Below are positions 8,074-16,378 of a DNA stretch of 36,152 nucleotides, in pieces. How positions within the stretch are numbered: the first letter of the stretch is position 1; each line of letters starts with the position of its first letter. Below the pieces are notes generated by a model. It was given only the letters and a program-made list of their open reading frames with translations. It ran no database searches and was not told the origin of the DNA. This DNA comes from a bacterium (GTDB lineage Bacteria; Myxococcota_A; Bradymonadia; UBA7976; UBA1532), in NCBI GenBank assembly GCA_030426945.1, contig JAUHXL010000017.1, forward strand, positions 1 to 36,152, in the 5' to 3' direction. The position numbers and the translations under genes are program-made.

Positions 8074-8838
8074 CTACTCCACGCGGGGCACCAGGCTCCC
8101 GTCGGTGGGGCGGCGGACCGTGAAGGTCACCGCCTCGTTGCTGTCGCGGACGCGGTCGAACAGGTCACCCATGCCCTCGGTGCGGGCGGTGCAGACGTGC
8201 AGGCCGGCGAGGTCGGGGTGGTCGCGCAGGGCCTCGTCGGTGGGCAGGACGGGGAGCGTGCGCTCCTTGGGGTCCCGCTTGTTCTTCTTCCACTTCGCCC
8301 ACAGCTTGCGCGCCTCGCGGGCGTCGGCGTAGTTGAGGAACATGGCCTCGAAGGTGGCCGGCAGCTCGAGGGCGGCGGGCGCGGCGGCGACCTCGGCGGC
8401 CGGCGTCGGGGTGCTCCGCACGGGGGCCTCGGTCGGCTCGGCCAGCATGCGGGCGCGCTGGTTGCGCAGGGCGGCGACGGTCGAGCCGAAGCGAGGCGCC
8501 TGCCCCGCAGCGTCCTTGTTCGGCTTCCCCTTGGCCAAGCGCTTCAGCCACCCGAGCTCGGTCGCGAACTGTCGGGCAGACACGTCGGGCTCACGACGCA
8601 GGCGACCCTCCACCCACTGCCCGACATCGGCCAGCGCGGACTTCTCGTTGTCGCCACCGGCATAACTACTTCTTTGCAGCGCCTCCAAAAGCGCCAGGGC
8701 CTCGACCGGGGCCAAGGCCTCGTCGTGCAGGTGGCGCTTGGTCGCCTCGAGTGCCTCGGACAGGAAGGTGGTATGCCTATCCGTGAACCGTCCCGCGGCC
8801 TCCTCGACGGCGCGCATCGTGGTGGCGTCCAGGCTCAT
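8074..8838 (-). CDS. Unknown CRISPR-locus protein, 254 aa
   Basis: I do not recognise this protein. The N-terminal half (about 1-150) looks helical. A Pro/Ala-rich stretch (about 135-165) links it to a C-terminal part with a basic patch (WAKWKKNKRDPKERT) and a mixed alpha/beta end. There is no signal peptide or membrane segment. The ATG at 8838 overlaps the TGA of the upstream RAMP gene (TGATG), so it is made together with the interference subunits. Its position between the RAMP genes and the CARF-HEPN gene fits an accessory subunit of the effector complex (Csx19-like proteins occupy similar places in III-D loci) or a regulator. Sequence alone does not decide. Confidence 0.85.
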   Translation of the reverse strand: MSLDATTMRAVEEAAGRFTDRHTTFLSEALEATKRHLHDEALAPVEALALLEALQRSSYAGGDNEKSALADVGQWVEGRLRREPDVSARQFATELGWLKRLAKGKPNKDAAGQAPRFGSTVAALRNQRARMLAEPTEAPVRSTPTPAAEVAAAPAALELPATFEAMFLNYADAREARKLWAKWKKNKRDPKERTLPVLPTDEALRDHPDLAGLHVCTARTEGMGDLFDRVRDSNEAVTFTVRRPTDGSLVPRVE

Positions 8839-9818
8839 CAGCAGTCCCCTCGGCTGTGCATCTCCACCAGCTTCTGCTCGCCGGCGGCGTGGTAGTCGGC
8901 GCTCGCTACGAAGGCTTCGCGCCACGCGGGCGGGTTGTGCGGGATCCTCGCTCGTCGGTGGTCGCGCAAGTCCCACGACACCTCCTTGGGGCGAAGACGA
9001 CCAAACCCGAGTCCCTTCCCAGCCCCCACCTTGAACGCCGTGTTGTGCACGAACCCGGCTGCCGAGAGGATCGCGGCCAGCTCCGCGGGCTGCACGTTGA
9101 ACAGCGTCAGGCGACCGGTGAGCGTGGCCCCCGCGGGGATCACCTCGACGAGCAGCTTGGCTTTCGGTGCCTCGGGGCCGCGGCCGATGTAGAACTTGCG
9201 CCCGTTCACCGACCCGACGTGGAAGCGACCCCCGCTGACCGAGAACTGTCCCAGGTGGTGAAGCCGGGGGCTGTACTGGCGGGACATGCGCTCGATCTCA
9301 GGACCGCGGTCGCTCAGGAAGTCGCCAACGCTCAGGCGGCCGCGCGCAGACTGCTGGCCGCTCTGATAGCCAAACAGGGCGCAAGCGGGACAGAGGCCCC
9401 TGGCGGTGCACTGCCGAAACACATCGAGCCGTTTGGGCCCATCGGTGAGTTCGGCCTCGCTGACGTGGGGATAGCTCCTGGAGCGGACCTTGCGCTGCTT
9501 GCCGCCCAGCGGCGGACCGAAGAGCGTGCAGCTGCAGGTCAGCGCTTCGAAGCGACCGCGCAACGCGCCCTTCATCGACGAGCCGGGCACCACCAGCGTC
9601 TCGCCGCTGCGCGCGGCGGTGCGCACGACGTCCCGGCCGTGGACAGCCTTGTAGCCGCTGCCCACGTGCACCGGCCGGTCGGCCGTGTAGCTCAACGTCA
9701 CCGCGCCGAACAGCAGCCCCTCGAGGCGCCGGTCGAAGCGGTTGTGGTCGCCGCGATCGACGCGGTTCACCCGATCGGGCAGCGGGACGAAGTCGTACCC
9801 GGACGCCGCGCCGCTCAT
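8838..9818 (-). CDS. Type III RAMP protein, Cas7-like (third copy)
   Basis: This 326-aa RAMP protein has the Cas7 signature VPGSSMKGALRGRFEAL (about 77-93), a zinc-type CPACALFG motif and the glycine-rich loop VGAGKGLGFGRL near the end. D63 (GRDVVRT) sits where Csm3 has its target-RNA-cleaving Asp. It is probably a backbone subunit of the Cas10 effector complex that holds crRNA and cuts target RNA at 6-nt steps. It overlaps the upstream csx7-like gene by 4 bp (ATGA). Compared with the next two RAMP genes it has an extra N-terminal segment of about 35 residues and a distinct insert (about 175-215), so it may cap one end of the filament, like Csm5. Subtype naming is uncertain. Confidence 0.85.
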   Translation of the reverse strand: MSGAASGYDFVPLPDRVNRVDRGDHNRFDRRLEGLLFGAVTLSYTADRPVHVGSGYKAVHGRDVVRTAARSGETLVVPGSSMKGALRGRFEALTCSCTLFGPPLGGKQRKVRSRSYPHVSEAELTDGPKRLDVFRQCTARGLCPACALFGYQSGQQSARGRLSVGDFLSDRGPEIERMSRQYSPRLHHLGQFSVSGGRFHVGSVNGRKFYIGRGPEAPKAKLLVEVIPAGATLTGRLTLFNVQPAELAAILSAAGFVHNTAFKVGAGKGLGFGRLRPKEVSWDLRDHRRARIPHNPPAWREAFVASADYHAAGEQKLVEMHSRGDC

Positions 9819-10732
9819 GCCAGCGCCTCCAGCGCGCGCTGCGTCGACTTCAGCCACTCGTCGGCCGCGGCGTCGGCCATCGTGAAGCGGCGGCTGAGCC
9901 CGCGCACGTGATGGTCCGCCTTCGGCAGATCCGCTTCGTCCAGCAGGCCGTAGGCCTCGGCCTCGGCGGCGTCGACGAGGCGGCCGACGCCCTTGGGGCG
10001 GTCGCCGGCGCGCAGGGGCTGCTCGATGACCAGGTGATCGACGGCGACGTTCACGACGCCCAGGCCGCGGCTCTTGGTCGAGCCGAGCTGCGCGAAGCCC
10101 TCGTCGAGCTCGGCGATGCCCGACGCCAGCAGGCCCATCTGCCACGCCTGGAAGTTCTCGAGCGCGATGTCACCCCAGAAGCTGACGCCGGCGGGGACCA
10201 TTTCGAGGTCGAAGGGGCCGTGCTTGACGCTGCCCGCGACGCGGTCGATCGCGACGCCGTGGCGGGTCTCGGTCAGGTTCGCCTTGGCGTGCGCGCCGGC
10301 GGCGTCGGCGTCCTGCGGCGTCGCGTTGGCCGGGAACGGGAACAGGTCGCGCGGCGCGCAGCGGCCCTTCATCGCCGTGCTGCCGAACAATCGGCAGGCC
10401 AGGCAGTGCGCCTTGTGGACGTCGGTGGAGGGCGCCTTGCGGTTGTCGGTGCGGCCGCCGCAGCTGGTCTTGTGGTCGAGGGGATCGCAGGCGCCGTCGA
10501 CCTCGCCGAAGCGCCGCCCGCGCACCAGCGCCTCGATGCTGGACCGGAGGACGCCCTTGAAGCTGGAGCCGGGCACGTAGACCGTCTCGCCGAAGGCGCC
10601 GTGGCGCGTGCGCACGCAGCTCAGGTCGGCGCGCGCGGGGTCGAGGCCCGTGTCGCCCGCGCGGATGAGCAGCGGCGAGACCGTGGTGACCTTCAGGCGC
10701 AGGACCGCGCGGTTGAGACTCTTCTTGAACAT
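9815..10732 (-). CDS. Type III RAMP protein, Csx7/Cas7-like (second copy)
   Basis: This 305-aa protein resembles the Csx7 (SSO1426, TIGR02581) RAMP family: VYVPGSSFKGVLRSSIEALV, HCLACRLFGS, RHGVAIDRVAGSVKHGPFD and the Gly-rich GSTKSRGLGVV. D36 (ADLSCVR) aligns with the catalytic Asp of Csm3. It is an inferred Cas7 backbone subunit, contributing to crRNA binding and target-RNA cleavage. The ATG at 10732 overlaps the TGA of the upstream gene by 1 nt. It and the 10732-11535 gene are clearly paralogous (same CxxCRLFGS and RxGVxIDR blocks), as expected from duplication within the operon. Confidence 0.88.
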   Translation of the reverse strand: MFKKSLNRAVLRLKVTTVSPLLIRAGDTGLDPARADLSCVRTRHGAFGETVYVPGSSFKGVLRSSIEALVRGRRFGEVDGACDPLDHKTSCGGRTDNRKAPSTDVHKAHCLACRLFGSTAMKGRCAPRDLFPFPANATPQDADAAGAHAKANLTETRHGVAIDRVAGSVKHGPFDLEMVPAGVSFWGDIALENFQAWQMGLLASGIAELDEGFAQLGSTKSRGLGVVNVAVDHLVIEQPLRAGDRPKGVGRLVDAAEAEAYGLLDEADLPKADHHVRGLSRRFTMADAAADEWLKSTQRALEALA

Positions 10733-11535
10733 CAGACGTGCTCCTCGACGGCCTGGGTCAGGGCGCGGCGCCAGGTGGCGAAGCGCGACTCGACGTCGGC
10801 GCCGCGCACCGGCTCGAAGGACTTGCCGCCCAGCAGGCCCTTGGGCTCGACCTCGAGCAGCTCGGACCAGCCGAGGTTGACCCGACCCAGGCCGCGGCTG
10901 GTGAAGCCACCGAGGGCCGCGAAGCCGTGGTCGAGCTGGTCGAAGGCCACCGCCAGCAGGCCCAGCATCCAGTCCTCGCCGTTGTCGACGAACACCTCGA
11001 GGCCGAAGCGGGTGCCCGGGGCGACGACCTGGAAGTCGTATTTGAGCGCGCCGGACACCGTGCGCAGGTCGCGGTCGATGCCGACGCCGTCACGCAGCTC
11101 GATGGGCGGGGGGTCGTCGCGATCGAGGGCGAGGGCGTCGCTGAACCGCACGTGGCTGGACAGCAGGTGGCTGCCGAACAGGCGGCAGACGACGCAGTGC
11201 GCGTCGACGCTCATCGCCTCGCGGTCGCCGCGCCCCACGTCACCGCAGCCGCCCTTCTTCTCGGTGGGGTTGCAGGCCCACCAGGGGTGGACGGCGGCCT
11301 CGCGCTCCGGCTGGCCAAGGCCACGGACCAGTGACTCGACGGTCGAGCGGACCACGCCCTTGATCGAGGCGCCGGGGATGAACGGGTAGCCGTCGGCGTC
11401 GCGGAGCACCGGCAGATCGACGGCGTCGGCGTCGCCGTGCTGACCGGCGCCGATGCGCAGGCCCGTGCGGGTGACGAGCTGGCCGCTGAGCCGCACGCGG
11501 CGGCGCAGCGCGTGGAAGTCGTCGGGGGCGTTCAC
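10732..11535 (-). CDS. Type III RAMP protein, Csx7/Csm3-like (first copy)
   Basis: This 267-aa Cas7-type RAMP has AVDLPVLRDADGYPFIPG, which aligns with the Csm3 segment carrying the RNase Asp (here D40), then ASIKGVVRSTVESLV, HCVVCRLFGS, RDGVGIDRDLRTVSGALKYD and the glycine loop GGFTSRGLGRV. It probably forms the repeated backbone of the effector filament and cuts bound target RNA. It starts at GTG 11535, which overlaps the stop of the Csm2-like gene (GTGA). An extra Cys pair (WACN, GGCGD, about 85-97) suggests a zinc site in the thumb insert, like the Cys-rich insert of the neighbouring paralogue. Confidence 0.9.
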   Translation of the reverse strand: MNAPDDFHALRRRVRLSGQLVTRTGLRIGAGQHGDADAVDLPVLRDADGYPFIPGASIKGVVRSTVESLVRGLGQPEREAAVHPWWACNPTEKKGGCGDVGRGDREAMSVDAHCVVCRLFGSHLLSSHVRFSDALALDRDDPPPIELRDGVGIDRDLRTVSGALKYDFQVVAPGTRFGLEVFVDNGEDWMLGLLAVAFDQLDHGFAALGGFTSRGLGRVNLGWSELLEVEPKGLLGGKSFEPVRGADVESRFATWRRALTQAVEEHV

Positions 11536-11909
11536 GCGTCACCCCCGTTTACGGCCTTGTGGTAGGTGAAGGCGCGGGACAGGTACGTGGCGTAGCGCTG
11601 CCACGCTTGGACGCGCTGCTCATCGTCAACGAGGGTGCTCGTGACCTTCCGCGCGCCTTCGACCAAGGGCTCCACCAAGCTGGCCCGCCAACCGACGTCC
11701 CGCGCGACCTGGTAGCGCAGGTAGTTGACAATCTCTTCCTCGCACGCGGCTTCGGCGCAGACCCCGATGAGTTGAGACAGCTGTGTCTTGCCGAGCTCCT
11801 TCTTCTCCCTGGCGCCCGCCGGGTAGCTGCCGCCGAAGTACGCCGTCATGACCTTCTCGGCCCCCTTGACCAGCGCCTTCCGGTGCGCGCGCAGCGCGTC
11901 CTTGCTCAT
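11532..11909 (-). CDS. csm2: Csm2-like small subunit (Cas11)
   Basis: This 125-aa, almost wholly helical protein has the Csm2 landmarks in order: GKTQLSQLIGV near the middle, a helix EEIVNYLRYQVARDVGWR, and the terminal AFTYHKAVNGG, matching the family ending AxVAYHKxxGG. Csm2/Cas11 proteins line the belly of type III complexes and stabilise the crRNA-target duplex. It lies between csx10 and the first Cas7 gene with 4-bp overlaps on both sides (ATGA at 11909, GTGA at 11535). Its LRYQVARDVGWR segment resembles FRYQVARNEEWR in the C-terminal domain of Cas10 of this locus, which fits the known relation of Cas10 domain D4 to Cas11. Confidence 0.82.
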   Translation of the reverse strand: MSKDALRAHRKALVKGAEKVMTAYFGGSYPAGAREKKELGKTQLSQLIGVCAEAACEEEIVNYLRYQVARDVGWRASLVEPLVEGARKVTSTLVDDEQRVQAWQRYATYLSRAFTYHKAVNGGDA

Positions 11910-13765
11910 CTCTTGACTCCTGCATCCGTCGGCTCGATCAGCAGAGCCGGGTCGAAGAACAAAACGCGGCCGAAGCCCTGCGTGCGGCGCAGCCCCGCGC
12001 CGTCGGTCTCGAGGTCTCTCATCGTCCGAAGGTGCACGTCGGTGGCGGCCTCGCCGAGGTCGAAGACGAACACCGAGCCGGCCACCACCGAGCGGAGCAT
12101 CGCCCGGCGGCCCGCGCGCTGGTCCCACCCGTTCTCGTACCCGAAGCGACGCACCCGCAGCGCGCAACCGGACACGTCGAGGTCGAGGGCGGCGGCCAGC
12201 GTGCCCGCGCCGTCGTCGTCCGCGCCGTCTGGTAGCAGCGGCGCCAGCAGGGTCACCGCGACATAGCGCCGCGCGTCGAGCTGGACGCCGAGCGCCTCGG
12301 CGCGTCGCTCGAGCGCTTGTCGGAAGCGGCGCTGGCGCGGGGCCAGATCGTCGCGTGCCTTGCGCGGCGCGACCTCGACGCTCAGCTGCCCCCACCCGCG
12401 GCTGCGCCCGGCGCCGACGCTCAGCGGTTGCTGCAGCGCCAGCGCGAGGCGGTCGGCGGTGCCGGCGGGCAAACGCCGAACGGACGTGCGGAACGTCAGC
12501 CCGGGCTCGAGCACTTCGGTCTGGTACAGGGCGCCCTGCCGGGCGGAGCGGCGGCGGCGGTCGAGCGCGAGGCGCGTGACCACGCGGGTGGCGATGGGCG
12601 CGTCGGCGTCGCGCGTGCGCCAGCCGGCCCGCGCCTTCAGGGGCGCGCCGCAGCCGGGCGCGGTGCAGCCTCGCTCGCCCGTCTGCGCGACGGCTTGGGC
12701 CACCCGCGCCTCGGCCTCGCCGTCGGCCAGGGTCAGCAGCAGCCGATCCAGCAGACCGTCGGTCGCGGCGTGGGCGTGGTCCGCCGCGTGGCGCTTGCAG
12801 ACGCGCGCGGTCAGCGGCCAGGGGGCCGCCCACTGACCCTGGACCTGCGGGCTGGTGGGCCACGCGAAGTCGAAGATCGCGCCCCTGTCGGCCTCGACCA
12901 ACTGCTGGAAGGCCCCGTCGTCGGCGTCCTGCAGCGCCTCCGCCAGCGCGAAGCCGACCATGCCGCGCAGGGCCGAGCCGGGGATCTCGGTGCGGCTGGA
13001 GCGCAGGTTCTCCCAGCCGAAGGGCTGCCCGACGCAGGCGGGGCTGTCGAGCGTCAGCAGCAGTTCCACGCCCTCGCCGTCGAAGTCCGCCGACGGCGCC
13101 GTGTCCTCGGCCGGCTCGAGCCACTCGACCGCAAGGTCGACGCGCCCCAGGCCTCGGCTGCGCCCGCTGCCCAGGTGCTGGGTGATGCGCATCGCGGCCA
13201 GGAAGGCGTCGCGCAGCGCCGGATCGGTCAGGCGGCCTTCGGCGACGAAGTGCGGGGCGTCGTCCTGGTTGGACAGCAGCGGCAGCTCGCGGTTGAACAG
13301 CAGACCGCTGCGCGCGCTGCGACGCTTGCGGTCGAGGCTGACGCCGTGGCGAATGGTCGTCTCGGTGGGTTCGGGCGCGACGGCGTCGCCCACCACCAGC
13401 GCCGAGAAGGTGCGTTGGCCGGTCGGCAGCGTGTCGCGGCGGGTGCCGAACAACCGGCAGGCGACGCACGGCTGTCCGTCGTCGAGCGTGCAGGGCTGCG
13501 GCTCGCCGCCTCCCGAGACGGCCGCCGGGTCGACGCCGTCGCCGCCCGCGCAGGCGGGCTGGCCGGCGCCGCGCAGCAGCGCCTCGAGCCCCTCGCGCAG
13601 GGCGCCGCGCAGGGCGCTGGCCGGGATGATGGCGCGGCCGTCGGCGCGGCGCGCGTGCACCGCGTCGAGCTCTTCGGGCACGCTGCTGTAGCCGCCGACC
13701 AGCACGGTGCCGCGCGGGCAGGTGACGGTCAGGCGGAACGGGCTGGGGGTGCGCAGGGCGGTCAC
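11906..13765 (-). CDS. csx10: RAMP protein Csx10 (Cas5-like, type III-D)
   Basis: This 619-aa protein contains two RAMP units. The first has IIPASALRGALREGLEALL, PCVACRLFGT, RHGVSLDRKRRSA and GSGRSRGLGRV. The second has IPGSALRGMVGFALAEAL, a Cys pair at RGCTAPGCGAPL, and VGAGRSRGWGQL. Two tandem RAMP folds in a protein of about 600 aa, next to cas10, match Csx10, which is expected to bind the crRNA 5' handle in type III-D complexes. It starts at GTG 13765, overlapping the cas10 stop by 4 bp. The first-unit Asp (ELDAVHARR) sits where Cas7 proteins carry the cleavage Asp, but activity in Csx10 is not assured. Confidence 0.88.
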   Translation of the reverse strand: MTALRTPSPFRLTVTCPRGTVLVGGYSSVPEELDAVHARRADGRAIIPASALRGALREGLEALLRGAGQPACAGGDGVDPAAVSGGGEPQPCTLDDGQPCVACRLFGTRRDTLPTGQRTFSALVVGDAVAPEPTETTIRHGVSLDRKRRSARSGLLFNRELPLLSNQDDAPHFVAEGRLTDPALRDAFLAAMRITQHLGSGRSRGLGRVDLAVEWLEPAEDTAPSADFDGEGVELLLTLDSPACVGQPFGWENLRSSRTEIPGSALRGMVGFALAEALQDADDGAFQQLVEADRGAIFDFAWPTSPQVQGQWAAPWPLTARVCKRHAADHAHAATDGLLDRLLLTLADGEAEARVAQAVAQTGERGCTAPGCGAPLKARAGWRTRDADAPIATRVVTRLALDRRRRSARQGALYQTEVLEPGLTFRTSVRRLPAGTADRLALALQQPLSVGAGRSRGWGQLSVEVAPRKARDDLAPRQRRFRQALERRAEALGVQLDARRYVAVTLLAPLLPDGADDDGAGTLAAALDLDVSGCALRVRRFGYENGWDQRAGRRAMLRSVVAGSVFVFDLGEAATDVHLRTMRDLETDGAGLRRTQGFGRVLFFDPALLIEPTDAGVKR

Positions 13766-15321
13766 TTCGCGTCCCTCCCGAAGGCGTCGTTCTCGAGCTG
13801 CACCAAGCGGGCGAGCTCCTGCTCGGTCCAGCTCGGGATGCGGGCGTCGGGCTGCTCGGCGGGCAGCGTGCGCCAGTCGTCGCCGACCGCCGCGTAGTAG
13901 CGCCGCCACTCTTCGTTGCGGGCGACCTGGTACCGGAAGAGGTTGAGCCACTCGCCGGGCTCCATGGCGTCGCGTTGGCGAAGGACGCTGCGCTGGGCGC
14001 GCGGGACCTTCGCCAGGGCGCGAGCGCGGTCCAGCGTTTGCCGCCACGGTCGCGCGCCGTCGGGCACCGCGCCGCTGTGCACCAACACCTCGCTTCGTCG
14101 ATCCTGCGCGCGGTCGGCCTTGGCGAGCTCGCGCGCACGCTCGGCGGTCCGGCGATCATCGCCGCCGGACAGCTCGTCGCCGGAGCGCAGGAAGGCCACC
14201 CGGAAGCCCGAGCGCGCGGCCCCAGCGCCGCACTTCTTCTTGGCCTCGCGCTCGAGACCGTGGGCGAGGTCGAGCAGGCGGCGGGCGGGCAGGCCGAAGG
14301 GCGCGACCAGCAGGCCGCCACCGAGGCCGATGTGGGCGAAGGCGTCCGCGGCGGCCTCGGGCAGGTCGAGGCGATCGCCGGCGTGGTCGAGGTCGGCTTC
14401 GAGGCGCTCCACGAGGGCCTCGACGTAGGGCAGCGCCACCTCGGGCCCGACGAACGCCCGGATGTCGTCGCCCCCGGCCACCGGCGTGACCTGCCCCCTC
14501 GGCTTCGTCTGTTCTTTTACGTAGGCGGCGTCGGCAGCGGCCTGCGCGGCGCCCACCGCGCCGGCGAAGATGCGGGCCACGGCCTCGCTGGCGAGAGCCT
14601 GCGCTTCGAGCGTCTCCAGCCCGCCGAAGAGGCGCCCCATCTCGTTGCCGTCGGCCGACAGCGTGGCGATGCGGTTGCCCACGCCGCGCACGCCTTGGAC
14701 GGTGAGATCCTCGAAGGTCAGCCCACGCTCGTCCTCGTCTCCCGCGACCCGCACCCCCTCGGCGTACAGATCGCGGCAGCGCGTGCAGATGGCCACCGTC
14801 TCGTCGCGCCGCGGCTGCCGAGGGTGATCCACCGGGCGGGTGTGGCAGTCCTGGCAGCGGCTGTGATCGTCGGGCCGCTCGACCAGCGTGGACGCGGGCG
14901 GGGGCGCGGCGTCCTTGGCGACATCCAGCCGGGCGCGCAGCAGACGCAGGCTCGCTGCTTCATCGCCGGCGAGCGTCGCCGTGGCCACGGCGAGCGCGCC
15001 GCCGAAGGTCGTCGCGCGGTAGTCTTCGACCAGGCGCGCGGCGGTCGCTTCGACCTCCTCGGGCTTCAGCAACAGCAGGCCGCGCCCGCCCCCCCCGAAC
15101 AGCCCCGCGCCAGGCACCACCGTCAGCGCGCGGCCGTCGAACGCCTTGACCAGGGCGCTGGCGCCCCGCATCGCGTGCAGCCGGTCACTGGCCGCCAGGA
15201 ACGCTTGAATCGCGTTGGCATCGTAGGCCAGCAGCGTGGCGCTGGACCCCACCCGGTGACGCGCCGCCGCGAGGCGTTCACGCACCTCGACGACGCACGC
15301 GCCCGCGTCGAACTTGCTCAT
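13762..15321 (-). CDS. cas10: Cas10, short form without HD domain, cyclase motif intact
   Basis: This 519-aa Cas10 begins directly with a palm domain (LLAYDANAIQAFLAASDRL, MRGASALVKAFD) and has no N-terminal HD nuclease. A zinc element follows (C156-x2-C159, C179-x2-C182), then LSADGNEMGRLFG (221-233) and GGDD at 283-286, the cyclic-oligoadenylate synthesis site. The C-terminal helical domain contains FRYQVARNEEWRRYY. This is far shorter than the usual 750-1000 aa. Expected behaviour: no ssDNA cleavage, but ATP conversion to cOA on target-RNA binding, feeding the CARF-HEPN nuclease. The ATG is at 15321, with GGAAGG about 12 nt upstream. It follows a 124-bp gap after cas6, one of the few breaks in the operon. 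Confidence 0.95.
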   Translation of the reverse strand: MSKFDAGACVVEVRERLAAARHRVGSSATLLAYDANAIQAFLAASDRLHAMRGASALVKAFDGRALTVVPGAGLFGGGGRGLLLLKPEEVEATAARLVEDYRATTFGGALAVATATLAGDEAASLRLLRARLDVAKDAAPPPASTLVERPDDHSRCQDCHTRPVDHPRQPRRDETVAICTRCRDLYAEGVRVAGDEDERGLTFEDLTVQGVRGVGNRIATLSADGNEMGRLFGGLETLEAQALASEAVARIFAGAVGAAQAAADAAYVKEQTKPRGQVTPVAGGDDIRAFVGPEVALPYVEALVERLEADLDHAGDRLDLPEAAADAFAHIGLGGGLLVAPFGLPARRLLDLAHGLEREAKKKCGAGAARSGFRVAFLRSGDELSGGDDRRTAERARELAKADRAQDRRSEVLVHSGAVPDGARPWRQTLDRARALAKVPRAQRSVLRQRDAMEPGEWLNLFRYQVARNEEWRRYYAAVGDDWRTLPAEQPDARIPSWTEQELARLVQLENDAFGRDAK

Positions 15322-15445
15322 GTGCTGGTCGCCCTTCCTGACTCTCGAGTCACTCCGCCACAGGCCGTGCCTGCTGTCAACGGCCTCACCGGCCCTTCAC
15401 CGACTCATTCGACGCGCCGCGCCGCGCGAACCGGACACGCTGTCC
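15322..15445 (-). promoter_or_regulatory. Gap between cas6 and cas10, possible internal promoter and operator
   Basis: On the transcribed strand this 124-bp gap has TTGACA (15380-15375) but no good -10 at the usual spacing. An inverted repeat TGACTC-TC-GAGTCA (15339-15352) lies just before the cas10 ribosome-binding region. Together they could be a separately regulated start for the interference and adaptation genes. The evidence is weak and limited to these two elements. Confidence 0.3.
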
Positions 15446-16357
15446 TCAACGCAGATCGAGCGCGCCCAACCCGAAGGCCGTCTTGCGGCCGACGTGCAGC
15501 ACCTCGGCGGCGCGCAGCAGCGGCGCCAGCTCGGCGACCGCCTGGCCCTGCAGCGTCAGGTGACCGCGCCACGCGGGCCACGTCTGCTGCCGCTTCTGCC
15601 GGTTGCTGTGCCGGCGCACGGCGTAGGGCTGCAGGTCGGCGTCGAGCACCCGAATCTCGGGGGCGATGGCACGCACCCAGCGTCCCTCCTTGGGATGTGC
15701 CTGTCCGTCGCAGCAATCGCCCAGCACCTTGACGAGCCGGCGGAACGCGCCGCGCAGCAGAGCGTCGGGCGTGACCGGCACCAGGTCGCGGCCTTCGGCC
15801 AGGCCCAGGGGGCTCGCGAGCTCGATCGTCACCTGGTCGGGGCCGCGGCCGCGCAGGTCGGCGCCGTGCTCGAGCCGCGGGGGGCGCACGATCCCGCCCG
15901 GGGCCCAGAGCGCCTCGCCGTCGAGGTCGGTCACCGCCGTCAGCTCGAACGGCGCGCGGTCCGCGCCGAGCCCCTCGCGCGCCATGCGGCCGACCGCGAC
16001 CACGACGGCCGGCAGGGCGGTTTGCGCGTGGCCCAGCAGCGTGACGTCGAAGCCGAGCGGTCGATCGGGAGTCCACGGGGCGTCGTCGATGGGCGGCGGA
16101 CGCAGCACGAAGCCGCGGACCCGGTTGCGGCCGGGTGGATCCACGGCGGGATCGCCGAAGACGCTGAGGTAGGGGCAGGTGTCGGCGAGCGCCCGGCGCT
16201 CGTCGTCGGTGCGGTGCACGTCTCCCGTGACCGCGCGCAGCGCGTGGCCGAGGGCGCCGCGCAGCGTCGAGCCCAGGAACGGAGGGAGCGTCGTGGGTCT
16301 ATCGGGCGTCAGCGTGAAGCGCGCGCGGACGTAGTGCAGATCGGTCAGGCTGTGCAT
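15446..16357 (-). CDS. cas6: CRISPR RNA endonuclease Cas6 (PF10040 type)
   Basis: This 303-aa RAMP protein has LPPFLGSTLRGALGHALR (about 24-41), SVFGDP, FRRLVKVLGDCCDG and the C-terminal glycine-rich loop VGRKTAFGLGALDLR, the layout of the Cas6 family described by PF10040 (DUF2276). It should cut pre-crRNA inside the repeats to leave the 8-nt ATTGAGAC handle. Candidate catalytic His residues exist, but I cannot assign one. The ATG is at 16357, 21 nt after the stop of the protease gene, placing the protease module in the same transcript as the core cas genes. Confidence 0.88.
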   Translation of the reverse strand: MHSLTDLHYVRARFTLTPDRPTTLPPFLGSTLRGALGHALRAVTGDVHRTDDERRALADTCPYLSVFGDPAVDPPGRNRVRGFVLRPPPIDDAPWTPDRPLGFDVTLLGHAQTALPAVVVAVGRMAREGLGADRAPFELTAVTDLDGEALWAPGGIVRPPRLEHGADLRGRGPDQVTIELASPLGLAEGRDLVPVTPDALLRGAFRRLVKVLGDCCDGQAHPKEGRWVRAIAPEIRVLDADLQPYAVRRHSNRQKRQQTWPAWRGHLTLQGQAVAELAPLLRAAEVLHVGRKTAFGLGALDLR

Positions 16358-16378
16358 GGCGCGCGTCCCGTCGCTGAC

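Noticed and set aside
11910-14321. Upstream extension of the small-subunit frame to 929 codons
   Set aside because: Only the last 125 codons look like protein (Csm2-like). The rest is antiframe to csx10 and cas10.
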